Part shown: piece by piece, positions 48,591 through 56,944 of the stretch
Layout of the letters: each line of letters starts with the position of its first letter
How positions within the stretch are numbered: the first letter of the stretch is position 1
NCBI RefSeq assembly: GCF_008630535.1
Contig: NZ_VWPH01000001.1
Coordinates: forward strand, 558,001 to 622,000
Origin: Saccharopolyspora hirsuta
GTDB taxonomy: Bacteria > Actinomycetota > Actinomycetes > Mycobacteriales > Pseudonocardiaceae
Reading direction: 5' to 3'
Length of the DNA stretch: 64,000 nt
Position numbers and translations under genes: made by a program
The notes under the pieces: model-generated
Databases searched by the model: none
The model's input: the letters and a program-made list of their open reading frames with translations, nothing else
What the model was told of the DNA's origin: nothing

Positions 48591-50170
48591 CGCGCACCGC
48601 CGAGCTCGGGCGGCAACCGGAAGTCCAGCTCCGGCTCCACGGTGTCGACGTCCATCTGCGCCTTCTGCAGCTTGCCGGAGAAGTCCCAGTTCAACGACTG
48701 CCAGCGGGTGAACTGGTCGAGCACCCACACCCCGGACTGGCGGCTGCCGTTGCCGGACTTGCCGTTGCCGCCGAAGGGCAGGTGCGCCTCGGCGCCGGAG
48801 GTGGAGTTGTTCACGCTGACCATGCCCGCGCCGATGCCCTGCCGGAACCGGAACGCGGTGGCCGGGTCGGTGGTGTAGATCGCCGCGGACAGCCCGTAGC
48901 CCGGCGCGTTGCCCAGCTCGATCGCCTCGTCCAGCGTCTCGTAGGTGCTGACGCCGACGATCGGCCCGAACGTCTCGTTGCGGAAGATGTGGTCGTCCGG
49001 GCGCAGCCCGTCCAGCAGCACCGGGTGGTAGTACAGGCCGCTGGCCGGGTCGCCGTGGAATCCCTTGCGCGGCGCGGATTCGGTGATCCGCCCGACCGAT
49101 TCGGAGCCGAGCACGGTGTGGTGGTCGCCGATCTCGCCGAGGATGCGCTCGAAGTTGTCGGCGAACTTCTGGTCCAGCAGCGGCCCGTAGAGCACGTCGC
49201 CGGTCGGGTCGCCGATGGTCGCCGAGCGCAGCGCCGCGTCCAGCCGCCGCACGAACTCGTCGTGCACGTCCCGGTGCACGATCAGGTTGCCCAGCGAGGT
49301 GCACCGCTGCCCGGCGGTGCCCCAGCCGGAGAACAGCGCGCCCTCGACCGCCAGGTCCAGCTCGGCGTCCGGTGCGACGATCATCGGGTTCTTGCCGCCC
49401 AGCTCCAGGCACGGGCTCTGCAGGTGCTTGCCGCACAGGGCGCCGACCTGCGAGCCGACCGCGCTGGACCCGGTGAACCCGACCTTGTTGACGGTGCCCG
49501 CCGCCAGCGCGGTCTCCAGGCCCTGGAAGGTCGCCTCGCCGTCGGCGTAGACCAGGTTCAGCACGCCCTTGGGCACCCCGGCCCGCCAGGCCAGCTCGGC
49601 CAGCGCGCGAGCTGCGCCCGCGGCGTACTCGGCGGGCTTCCACACCACGGCGTTGCCGCACAGCAGCGCGGGAACCAGGTACCAGGACGGGACCGCGACC
49701 GGGAAGTTGCCCGCGGTGATCACCACCGCCACGCCCACCGGGACCCGGAAGGTGAACAGCTGCTTGTCCGGCATCTCCGAGGGCACCGTCTGCCCGTAGA
49801 GCCGCCGCCCCTCGCCAAGGAAGAAGTCGCAGGTGTCGACGATCTCCTGGACCTCGCCCAGCGCCTCGGCGTAGGGCTTGCCGATCTCGCGCGTCACCAG
49901 CCGCGCCAGCGACTCCTTGTTCGCCTCCACCAACCGGCCCAACCCGGCGATCACGCGCCCGCGCACCGGCGCGGGCACCTGCGCCCACTCGCGCTGCGCG
50001 CGCTGCGCCTGCTCGGTCGCCGCGGGCAGCACTTCGGGACCCCCGAGCGAGACCCGGGCGACCACGTCCTCCAGGTTCGCCGGGTTGCGCGAGAGGTACT
50101 CGCCCCCGCCGTCGACCCGTGCCGGGGTGTCCGGACCGATCACGGAGTTCAACGTCGACTGCACCGACAT
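48587..50170 (-). CDS. Aldehyde dehydrogenase, ALDH7/piperideine-6-carboxylate dehydrogenase-like
   Basis: 527 residues; ATG 50,170. NAD-dependent fold: VVITAGNFPVAVPSW, VGFTGSSAVGSQVG, catalytic Glu in LELGGKNP (about residue 253), catalytic Cys in GTAGQRCTS (about 287) and the C-terminal VNNSTSGAEAHLPFGGNGKS plus FTRWQSLNWDFSGKLQKAQM, characteristic of P6C/aminoadipate-semialdehyde dehydrogenases. It would oxidise the semialdehyde in lysine breakdown to aminoadipate. The translational overlap with the FAD oxidase supports sequential steps. Confidence 0.85.
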   Translation of the reverse strand: MSVQSTLNSVIGPDTPARVDGGGEYLSRNPANLEDVVARVSLGGPEVLPAATEQAQRAQREWAQVPAPVRGRVIAGLGRLVEANKESLARLVTREIGKPYAEALGEVQEIVDTCDFFLGEGRRLYGQTVPSEMPDKQLFTFRVPVGVAVVITAGNFPVAVPSWYLVPALLCGNAVVWKPAEYAAGAARALAELAWRAGVPKGVLNLVYADGEATFQGLETALAAGTVNKVGFTGSSAVGSQVGALCGKHLQSPCLELGGKNPMIVAPDAELDLAVEGALFSGWGTAGQRCTSLGNLIVHRDVHDEFVRRLDAALRSATIGDPTGDVLYGPLLDQKFADNFERILGEIGDHHTVLGSESVGRITESAPRKGFHGDPASGLYYHPVLLDGLRPDDHIFRNETFGPIVGVSTYETLDEAIELGNAPGYGLSAAIYTTDPATAFRFRQGIGAGMVSVNNSTSGAEAHLPFGGNGKSGNGSRQSGVWVLDQFTRWQSLNWDFSGKLQKAQMDVDTVEPELDFRLPPELGGAR

Positions 50171-50493
50171 GCACCTCTTCCTGCTCGAACGGCTCGCTGT
50201 CCAGCGGTGGCGCCGCGGTGTGCCGCACGCCACCCTCGTCGCACGGCTCACCGTAGTTCGTCGGAGGGGCGTTCGCGGAGGATCAGGAGAGTGATTTCTC
50301 CTCCAGCTGAGCGCCAGCGGCGCTGTCGCTCGTCTGCGGTGGACGGCCTAGCGGTTCGGACTCGCCTGCCGTGGCCCGAAGGTGCTTGACCGGAGGTTGG
50401 TGGTGGTACTGGGGTGGGGTTGGTGGGGAGGGGTGCTGTTGGGTGTGGGGTTGCTTTTGGGGTCAAAGCGGTGGGTGGTTGCGTTGGGTGACG

Positions 50494-50511
50494 CAATTTC
50501 AATTGAAATTG
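50494..50511. repeat. Perfect 18-bp palindrome CAATTTCAATTGAAATTG
   Basis: Exact palindrome, AT-rich in a GC-rich setting. Same core as the elements at 661-700 and 50,556-50,573. It could be an operator for the divergent amino-acid genes or a repeat element. Confidence 0.75.
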
Positions 50512-50538
50512 GCTGCGTTGCGGTTGTTGACGGAGCCT

Positions 50539-50589
50539 GCGGTGGTGAGGTGCGCCAATTTCAATCGAAATTGCGGCCCTCACCACCGC
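50539..50589. repeat. Nested hairpin: 12-bp stem enclosing a TTTCAAT palindrome
   Basis: GCGGTGGTGAGG (50,539-50,550) pairs perfectly with 50,578-50,589. Inside lies CAATTTCAATCGAAATTG (50,556-50,573), itself 7-bp arms around AATC. The nested design is unlike an ordinary terminator. Confidence 0.75.
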
Positions 50590-50672
50590 GCCCTAGGTCG
50601 TGGTACAGGGGCGAGGATGACGGTGAGTTGCAGTCGTGGAGCCAGGGCCACGCTTCGCAGGGCCGTCGGTCG

Positions 50673-50700
50673 TTGTCCGTGCCGAGACGATCTCTACCGT
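50673..50700 (+). promoter_or_regulatory. Candidate promoter of the cyclodeaminase-family gene
   Basis: TTGTCC (50,673-50,678), 16-bp spacer, TACCGT (50,695-50,700). Transcription would begin near 50,707, about 25 bp before ATG 50,732. Confidence 0.5.
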
Positions 50701-50731
50701 TGCGGGCGGTGGTGTGGCAGCGTGGCCGCGC

Positions 50732-51670
50732 ATGAGGATGTGGAGCGACGCCGATGTTGCCGCGGCACTGGACCTGGACACCGCGATCGCCTCGCAGCGG
50801 TTGGCGTTCGAATCGCTCGGTCGGGGCGAGGCGCAGCTCGCCGACAAGGTCGCCATCCGGACCGGTGACGACACCACCCTGTGCTACCTGAGCCGCCTGT
50901 CGCCGCGGCACGGTGCGGTGAGCAAGCTCGTCGCGGTCCACCCCGGCAACGTCGAGCGCGGGCTGCCCTCGATCTCGGCGACCGTCCTGGTCATGGATGC
51001 GGCGACCGGGCAGCTCGCGGCCACGATGCAGGCCACCGCCCTCACCGAGATCCGCACCGCGGCGGGCAGCGCCGTCGCCGCGGACGTCTTGGCGCTGGCC
51101 GACGCCGACGAACTCGCGATCCTCGGATCCGGCGTGCAGGCGCGCGCCCACGTGCGCGCGATCGCGCGCGTGCGGCAGCTGCGCGAAGTGCGGATCTTCA
51201 GCCGCGACGCGGCGCGGCGCGAAGCGGCGGCAGCGGAGCTGGCCGCGGAGCTCGGGCTGGCGGTGCGAGCCGTGGCGAGCGCGGAGGAAGCGGTGCGCGA
51301 AGCGCCGCTGATCGCCGCGTGCACCCTGAGCGCGGAGCCGGTCGTGCCGACCGCCGCGGTAGCGGCGGGAGCGACCGTGATCAGCGTGGGCAGCTTCGAG
51401 CACCACCGGTGCGAGGTGGACGCGGAGCTCGTCCGGCGCGCCGGAGCGGTCGTCGTCGACGAAGTCGACGCGGCCGCGACGCACGCGGGGCCGATCGCCG
51501 GAGCGCTGGAGCGCGGCGACATCGCGCGCGAGCAGCTGCGAGCGCTGGGCGCGGTGCTCGTCGGAGCGGCGCCGGGGCGCCGCGACGCGACGGAGGTCGT
51601 GTTCTACAACAGCGTCGGTCTGGGCGTCCAGGACGCTGCCGCGGCCCACGCCGTGCTCGGCACGCTCTGA
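50732..51670 (+). CDS. Ornithine cyclodeaminase/mu-crystallin family protein
   Basis: 312 residues; ATG 50,732 (ATG 50,738 possible). Substrate half with DKVAIRT and YLSRLSPRHGAVSKLV; NAD(P) domain motif ILGSGVQARAHVRAI (about residue 131) and VVVDEVDAA near the catalytic Asp position. Family members include ornithine or lysine cyclodeaminase, alanine dehydrogenase and ketimine (piperideine-2-carboxylate) reductase. Divergent to the ALDH/FAD oxidase pair, so formation of pipecolate from lysine or reduction of a cyclic ketimine is the favoured guess. Confidence 0.85.
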   Translation: MRMWSDADVAAALDLDTAIASQRLAFESLGRGEAQLADKVAIRTGDDTTLCYLSRLSPRHGAVSKLVAVHPGNVERGLPSISATVLVMDAATGQLAATMQATALTEIRTAAGSAVAADVLALADADELAILGSGVQARAHVRAIARVRQLREVRIFSRDAARREAAAAELAAELGLAVRAVASAEEAVREAPLIAACTLSAEPVVPTAAVAAGATVISVGSFEHHRCEVDAELVRRAGAVVVDEVDAAATHAGPIAGALERGDIAREQLRALGAVLVGAAPGRRDATEVVFYNSVGLGVQDAAAAHAVLGTL

Positions 51671-51699
51671 GGGATTCCGGGGCTCGCATCCGGCGACTT

Positions 51700-51780
51700 C
51701 GCGCGGGAGAGCCCGCACGAGCACGGAGGCCCCAGCCGAAGGTCTGCTGGGGCTCAGGGGAAGGCATCCGCGCGCTTCGG
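51700..51780 (+). promoter_or_regulatory. Glycine-riboswitch-like motif series in permease leader
   Basis: In order: GGGAGAG (51,714-51,720), GCCGAAGG (51,735-51,742), GCTCAGGGG (51,752-51,760), with GCGCG and CGCGC able to close the element. These recall the conserved GGAGAG, CCGAAGG and CTCAGG blocks of glycine aptamers. However, the AGCAA block and a normal P3 stem are missing, and GCCCCAG/CTGGGGC forms a competing stem. Only a degenerate relative, if one at all. Confidence 0.3.
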
Positions 51781-51859
51781 CGTCTTTCCCGGGTCGGTTC
51801 CATGGACGAGCATCCCCGCATCGCTAGCGCAATCGGGCGCAGCTCGCGGGGAGGTACTC

Positions 51860-53332
51860 ATGCGCGATGAGACTGCCGCGACGGGTGGGTCGCTGTTCGG
51901 CACCGGGCCGAACGGCATCTTCCGCCGCACCGTCCCGAAACCCGAGGAGCAGACCGACCGGCGGATGCTGCGCGTGCTGGGGTTGCCGCAGCTGACCATG
52001 ATCGGCGTCGGGGCCATCATCGGCGCCGGGATCTTCAGCCTGGCCGGTGCCGTGGCGCGGGACGTGGCCGGGCCAGCCGTGCTGGTGTCGTTCCTCATCG
52101 CCGGGGCCGCTTCGCTGTGCGCGGCCTTCGCCTACGCCGAGTTCGCCGGGATGGTGCCGCGCGCCGGGTCGTCCTACACCTACGCCGCCGCGGTGCTCGG
52201 CGAGGTCGTCGGCTGGATCATCGGCTGGGACCTGCTGCTGGAGTACACCGCCATCGTCGCGACCGTGTCCATCGGCATGTCCGGCTACGCCGGGTTCCTG
52301 CTGGAGTCCGTCGGGGTCGAGCTGCCGGTGTGGATGCTCGGCGCTCCCGGCACCGGCGAGGGCCACCGGGTGGACCTGATCGCGATGCTGATCTGCCTCG
52401 GCGTGGCCTGGCTGCTCAACCGCGGCACCAGGACCTCGGCGAAGGTCGACGTGGTGCTCACCGTGGTCAAGATCGCGGTGGTGCTGCTGGTCGTCGTGGT
52501 CGGCCTGTCCCAGGTGGACTTCGGGAACCTGACGCCGTTCGCGCCGTTCGGCTGGGGCGGTGCGGTCACCGGGGCGGCGACGGTGTTCTTCGCGGTGTTC
52601 GGCTACGACGCGCTGTCCACCGCCGCGGAGGAATCCGTCGAGGCCCGCAAGCTGCTGCCCAAGGCCATGCTGCTGTCGCTGGTCATCTCGATGGTGCTCT
52701 ACGTCGGCGCCTGCATCGTGCTCACCGGCATGGTGCCCTACGACCAGGTCGACCCGGACAGCGGTTTCTCCAGCGCGTTCGCCGGTGTCGGGATGTCCGG
52801 CGTGGCCGTGGTGATCGCGGTCGGGGCGGTGCTGGGCATCGTCACGGTCAGCTTCTCGTTCATGATGGGCGCCTCCCGGCTGTGGTACGCGCTCAGCCGC
52901 GACGGGCTGATGCCGAAGTGGTTCGGCGAGCTGCACCCGGTGCGCCGCGTGCCGCACCGCGCGACCTGGATCCTCGGCATCGTCTCGGCCGTGCTCGCGG
53001 GCCTGCTGCCGGTGCAGGAGGCGGCCGAGCTGACCAACATCGGCGTGCTGTTCGCCTTCGTGCTGGTCTGCGCCGCGGTCGTGGTGCTGCGCTACCGCAG
53101 GCCCGACCTGCCGCGCGGGTTCCGCTGCCCGGGCATGCCGGTGGTGCCGGTCCTCGGCGTGCTGTTCTCCGCCTGGCTGATGTCGTTCCTGGCCGCGGAG
53201 ACCTGGCTGCGCTTCGGCGGCTGGCTGCTGCTCGGCCTGCTGGTCTACTCGCTCTACAGCTACCGCAGCACCCGGCGGGTCATGCCGGGCGGCTCGGTCG
53301 ACCTCACCTCGCTCGACGAGCCCGGCCGATGA
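51860..53332 (+). CDS. APC-family amino acid permease (cationic amino acid transporter type)
   Basis: 490 residues; ATG 51,860 after GGGGAGG. About 12 transmembrane helices; TM1 carries IGVGAIIGAGIFSLAG, the backbone-binding loop of APC transporters. FAYAEFAGMVPRAGSSYTYA and FAVFGYDALSTAAEE match the CAT (cationic amino acid) group. It would import an amino acid by proton coupling. The next gene overlaps its stop by 4 bp. Together with the OCD/ALDH/FAD genes it suggests lysine or arginine/ornithine uptake; this is inference. Confidence 0.88.
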   Translation: MRDETAATGGSLFGTGPNGIFRRTVPKPEEQTDRRMLRVLGLPQLTMIGVGAIIGAGIFSLAGAVARDVAGPAVLVSFLIAGAASLCAAFAYAEFAGMVPRAGSSYTYAAAVLGEVVGWIIGWDLLLEYTAIVATVSIGMSGYAGFLLESVGVELPVWMLGAPGTGEGHRVDLIAMLICLGVAWLLNRGTRTSAKVDVVLTVVKIAVVLLVVVVGLSQVDFGNLTPFAPFGWGGAVTGAATVFFAVFGYDALSTAAEESVEARKLLPKAMLLSLVISMVLYVGACIVLTGMVPYDQVDPDSGFSSAFAGVGMSGVAVVIAVGAVLGIVTVSFSFMMGASRLWYALSRDGLMPKWFGELHPVRRVPHRATWILGIVSAVLAGLLPVQEAAELTNIGVLFAFVLVCAAVVVLRYRRPDLPRGFRCPGMPVVPVLGVLFSAWLMSFLAAETWLRFGGWLLLGLLVYSLYSYRSTRRVMPGGSVDLTSLDEPGR

Positions 53333-54699
53333 CGGCCTGGAAACCGCGCGCGGCGGCGGTCGTCTTCGGCCTCGCGCTGATCACCGCCGCGGTGGTCCTG
53401 GCGACCGGCACGGCCGGAACCCTGTGGGGCCTCACCCCGATCGTGGTCTACGCGATCCTGGTGCTGCTCGACGTGGACGTGGTGCTGGCGACGGTCGGCG
53501 CGCTCGTCGTGGCGGCGCTGCAGACCGGCACCGCGCCGCTGGAGCTGGGCGAGCTGATGGGCGAGTCGCTGGGCTCGTTCATCGCGGTCGTCGGGCTGAT
53601 CATCCTGCTCGGCGGCGGCCTCGGCCGGGTCGTCACCGAGACCGGCGCGGCCGCCACCACGGTCCGGGCCGTGCTGCACGGCATCGGGATCAGCACCCGG
53701 TTGCGGTTCCGGATCGGCGTGATGGCCTCGGCGACGCTGCTGGCCGCCGCCCTCGGCACGCTGTCCGGCGCGAGCGCGCTGCTGGCGCCGATCGTGCTGC
53801 CGATCGCCGCCGCGCTGCGGCTGACCCCGCCGTCGGTGGCCGCGATGTTCCACGCGGGCACCGCCGCCGGACTGGTCATCGGACCGTTCACCCCGCCAGT
53901 GGTCACCATCACCGGCGCGGCGCAGATCGGCTACGGCGACTACCTGCTCAACGCGGGCATCCCGATGGCCGCCGCGGTCTGGCTGACCGGGCTCGGCATG
54001 TCGCACTGGATCCAGCGGCGCACCGAGGGCACCGAGTCCTACCCGGACGAGATCGGCGAAGACCTGGCGAGCGCACCGACCGCGGCGAAGCGGGCGACGG
54101 TCGGGTTCCTCGGCAGCATGGCGGTCCTGGTGGTGCTCGGCATCGTGTTCCAGGCGAGCTACACCTACGTGCTGATCGTGATGCCGGTCAGCGCCGCCGT
54201 CACCGCGCTGCTCGGGCGCATGCCGCCGAACGCCGCCCTGCAGGCGATGTACCGGGGCGCGCAGCCGCTGCTGTGGCTGTTCCTGCTGTTCTGGCTGCTC
54301 AACCCGATGCTGGAGCTGCTGGAGAAGTCCGGTGCCTACGACGCGATGCAGCGGTTGATGGCGCCCGCGCTCGACGACGTCGGACCGTGGTTGTTCTGCA
54401 TGATCGTGCTGCTGGTGGGGTGGCTCGGCATCTCCGGCGCGGCCGTGGCGCAGGTGGTGCTGCTGCAGAAGCTGTTCGGCCCTGCGCTGGCCGCCGCGGG
54501 GGTCCCGCCGGGCGCGTGGGCCGCGGTGCTGCTGGGGTCGTCGCAGATCGACTGGTTCGGGCCGTTCCCCGGTCCGGACATGATCGGCCAGATGGGGCTG
54601 GCGCGCTCCCGCAACCTGCGGATGATGATGTACAACGGCTGGGCGATCATGATCGCCAACTTGGCGCTGTTCGCGGTGCTGTTCCTGGTGCTCGTCTGA
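53329..54699 (+). CDS. Ion-transporter-superfamily permease of unknown substrate
   Basis: 456 residues; ATG 53,329 overlaps the APC stop (ATGA). About 11-12 hydrophobic segments. It has FIAVVGLIILLGGGLGRVV, LGTLSGASALLAPIVLPIA and FHAGTAAGLVIGPFTPPVV, a layout of two helix-loop repeats like NhaC/GntP/DctM-type carriers. No family motif was decisive. Coupling to the amino-acid permease suggests a second transporter for the same metabolic block, perhaps exporting or importing a product acid or an ion. Function not assigned. Confidence 0.75.
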   Translation: MTAWKPRAAAVVFGLALITAAVVLATGTAGTLWGLTPIVVYAILVLLDVDVVLATVGALVVAALQTGTAPLELGELMGESLGSFIAVVGLIILLGGGLGRVVTETGAAATTVRAVLHGIGISTRLRFRIGVMASATLLAAALGTLSGASALLAPIVLPIAAALRLTPPSVAAMFHAGTAAGLVIGPFTPPVVTITGAAQIGYGDYLLNAGIPMAAAVWLTGLGMSHWIQRRTEGTESYPDEIGEDLASAPTAAKRATVGFLGSMAVLVVLGIVFQASYTYVLIVMPVSAAVTALLGRMPPNAALQAMYRGAQPLLWLFLLFWLLNPMLELLEKSGAYDAMQRLMAPALDDVGPWLFCMIVLLVGWLGISGAAVAQVVLLQKLFGPALAAAGVPPGAWAAVLLGSSQIDWFGPFPGPDMIGQMGLARSRNLRMMMYNGWAIMIANLALFAVLFLVLV

Positions 54700-54729
54700 G
54701 GCGGGCCTTCACCCGATGGGAGCGCGGTT

Positions 54730-55521
54730 TTGGGGTTTGCGGAGCGGTTGCGGGCGGACCTGGCGGCGGCGGACCTGCCCGGTCGCGTCGGGTTCGCCGC
54801 GTGGGACCTGGCCGAGCGCGAGCCGGTGCTGCTCGGCGCTGAGCGGGTGGTGCCCGCCGCGAGCACGATCAAGGTGCTGGTCATGATCACCGCGCTGCGC
54901 GCCGTGCAGGCCGGGCGGATCGGGCTGGACGACCCGCTGGACCTGCCCGCGGAGCGCGTCGGCGGCGCCGGGCTGCTGCGCCAGCTGCGCAGCATCGAGC
55001 GGATCTCGCTGCGCGACCTGATCACCCTGATGATCGTGATCAGCGACAACGCCGCCACCAACGCGGTCATCGACGCCGTGGGATTCGACGCGATCCGGGA
55101 TTGCGCGGCGGATCTGGGCTGCACCGGCACCCGCGTGGAGCGGCGGCTCATGCACCACCACGAGCCGGGCCGCAACGAGACGACCGCGCTGGACCAGGCC
55201 CGGGTGCTCGACCGCCTGGCCGGGGGAGCGGCGCTGCCGCCGGACCTGACCGAGCACGCGCTGGGCGTGCTGGCCGAGCAGCAGGTCCGCGACCGGCTGC
55301 CCGCGCGCCTCCCGGCGGGCGCGACGTGCTGGAACAAGACGGGCGAACTCCTCGGCCTGCGCCACGACGTCGGCCTGATCGGCGCCGACCGCCCGAGGGC
55401 GGTGATCGCGGTCCTGGTCGACGAGCTCACCGACGAGCGCTCGCTCAGCGACTACCGGGGCGGCCCGGCCTGCGACGCCATCGCAGCCCTCGGCCGCAGC
55501 GCCTTCGACGCCCTGAGCTGA
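54730..55521 (+). CDS. Class A beta-lactamase-like serine hydrolase without signal peptide
   Basis: 263 residues; TTG 54,730 is 7 bp after GGGAG; no ATG or GTG is in frame nearby. All class A motifs are present: STIK (Ser about 45, Lys 48), SDN (about 105-107), EPGRN (Glu about 145, Asn 149) and KTG (about 203-205). The N-terminus is hydrophilic with no Sec, Tat or lipobox signal, so the protein seems cytoplasmic, unlike true beta-lactamases. It could be a peptidase, esterase or cryptic beta-lactamase. It follows the permease by 30 bp. Confidence 0.85.
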   Translation: MGFAERLRADLAAADLPGRVGFAAWDLAEREPVLLGAERVVPAASTIKVLVMITALRAVQAGRIGLDDPLDLPAERVGGAGLLRQLRSIERISLRDLITLMIVISDNAATNAVIDAVGFDAIRDCAADLGCTGTRVERRLMHHHEPGRNETTALDQARVLDRLAGGAALPPDLTEHALGVLAEQQVRDRLPARLPAGATCWNKTGELLGLRHDVGLIGADRPRAVIAVLVDELTDERSLSDYRGGPACDAIAALGRSAFDALS

Positions 55522-55529
55522 CCGGATCC

Positions 55530-55919
55530 TCAGGGGTGGCGGCCCGCGAGGACGCAGAACTCGTTGCCCTCCGGGTCGGCGAGGGTCACCCAGCTCTCGT
55601 CGCCGGTCTGGCCGACGTCGGCGTGCCGGGCACCCAGGTCGAGCAGCCGGCGGACCTCCTCGTCCTGCTCCGCGTCGGTGGTGTTGATGTCCAGGTGGAC
55701 CCGGTTCTTGACCGCCTTGCCCTCCGGCACCCGCGCGAACGTCAGCACCGGTGGCACCGGGCCGCGGCGGATCCTGCCCTCGGGCACCTCGGGGGAGCCG
55801 ATCGTGATCGTTTCGTCGTCCATGTCCTGCACCACGTAGTCGAGGACCGCGCACCAGAACCGCGAGAGCACGGCGGGATCGGCGCAGTCGATCGAGATCT
55901 CGGTCAGCTTGCTGGTCAT
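55530..55919 (-). CDS. VOC/glyoxalase-like domain protein
   Basis: 129 residues from ATG 55,919. Two beta-alpha-beta-beta-beta halves: SIDCADPAVLSRFWCAVLDY at the N-terminus, HLDINTTDAEQDEEV in the middle and TLADPEGNEFCVLAG at the C-terminus, the glyoxalase-6-like pattern. Such proteins bind small ligands, metals or drugs such as bleomycin; the catalytic role is not determinable. Convergent with the beta-lactamase-like gene (8-bp gap). Confidence 0.9.
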   Translation of the reverse strand: MTSKLTEISIDCADPAVLSRFWCAVLDYVVQDMDDETITIGSPEVPEGRIRRGPVPPVLTFARVPEGKAVKNRVHLDINTTDAEQDEEVRRLLDLGARHADVGQTGDESWVTLADPEGNEFCVLAGRHP

Positions 55920-56104
55920 GCCGGGGTCCCCTCGTCGGACGACGGGTTCGTCGAAGGACGCACCGTAGCCGCGGCCGCCGTTGTGCCGCAACAGGTTTGA
56001 TCCGGCACCGCGGCTGCGGCGAGCCGAGGTCGGCAGGCATCGCACAGCGCGTCGATATGACCGAAATGTCCGCTGCCTCGGTGTCGAGATCACTCGAATG
56101 CGTG

Positions 56105-56133
56105 TTCTAAAACGTGTCCTGACGTGGTAAGAT
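56105..56133 (+). promoter_or_regulatory. Candidate promoter upstream of unknown protein
   Basis: TTCTAA (56,105-56,110), 17-bp spacer, TAAGAT (56,128-56,133). The -10 fits TAnnnT; the -35 is weak. Confidence 0.4.
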
Positions 56134-56194
56134 CTTGTTGTCGGGCAGGGGAATCGGGCGCATCGCGACCACTGTGGACTGTCATGCTCCGGGC

Positions 56195-56887
56195 GTGCGG
56201 TTCGTGGTGGCGCTGGATGCTGCCCTCGGCCGCGGAGGGGTACTCGTGGACGGTGTGCACATCGGTCTCGGTTCGTTCCTGGACTACGCGCGCAGCACGC
56301 CGCGCGGCTGCGCGGGCATCGTTCGGAACCAGTGGGAGATCTACATCGACGAGACGAGCATGGCCTGGACGTTCTACGCACCGTTCCGGTCGGCGCTGCG
56401 CAGGGCGGTGAACTCGCCGAACGCCTCGGAAGTCGTGGCCGAGGCCGTCCGGCAGGCGCGCCCGGTGCAGCAACCGCACTTCCAGCAGCTGCACGAGGGG
56501 TTCCAGCGCTGGTGGGGCAAGGTCAAGGCCACCGGGGTGCCGATGGAGTCGGCCGCCTGGGACTCCGGCGAGCTCTCGGTCACCGTCTCCAGGCGCAGCG
56601 CGCTGGCGCTGCGCCACCAGGACGGGCGCACCGAGGTCGTCCTGCCCTACCTGAAGGAGCCGGTGCTCGAAGCGGATTCGGCGAACCTGGCGCTGCGGGT
56701 GCTGGAACACCTGATGCCGGTCCTGCTGCCGGGAGCGACCCCGGTGGTCCTCGACGTGCGGCGCGGTAAAGCGCTGCGGTTGCGCCGGAACACCAACCGT
56801 GCGGAGCTCGACGCCCTGCTGGCCGCGGAAGCGGCCAAGTACCTCGCGCACTGGACGGCCATGGCCGAGGTCCGCCGAGCCGAGTGA
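56195..56887 (+). CDS. Conserved-looking protein of unknown function
   Basis: 230 residues from GTG 56,195; the frame opens at 56,135 and other starts (56,174) are possible. No signal peptide or membrane helix. N-terminal VVALDAALGRGGVLVDGVHI, then an aromatic-rich WEIYIDETSMAWTFYAPF segment, a helical middle (HEGFQRWWGKVKAT), and a basic C-terminus (RRGKALRLRRN). Codon use is normal for the region. It is not recognised; it is neither adjacent in strand logic to RpiR nor to VOC. A regulatory or stress protein is only a guess. Confidence 0.6.
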   Translation: MRFVVALDAALGRGGVLVDGVHIGLGSFLDYARSTPRGCAGIVRNQWEIYIDETSMAWTFYAPFRSALRRAVNSPNASEVVAEAVRQARPVQQPHFQQLHEGFQRWWGKVKATGVPMESAAWDSGELSVTVSRRSALALRHQDGRTEVVLPYLKEPVLEADSANLALRVLEHLMPVLLPGATPVVLDVRRGKALRLRRNTNRAELDALLAAEAAKYLAHWTAMAEVRRAE

Positions 56888-56944
56888 CGAGCGGCCCTGG
56901 ATCCGCACGCGGTGCGGCGTGCTTTCGCGCGCCGCACCGCCCGT

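Larger units (their letters stand above)
50171..50672. other. Non-coding divergent region with G/T-rich tract and palindromes
   Basis: No supported gene. From about 50,395 to 50,490 the + strand is almost only G and T, a strong strand asymmetry. Two TTTCAAT palindromes follow (listed separately). The frames through it are low-complexity Pro/Thr/Ala translations without homology. Confidence 0.6.

Noticed and set aside
50248-50586. Possible minus-strand protein gene in the G/T-rich region
   Set aside because: The translation is low-complexity Pro/Thr/Arg without a good ribosome site, and it covers palindromic repeats.
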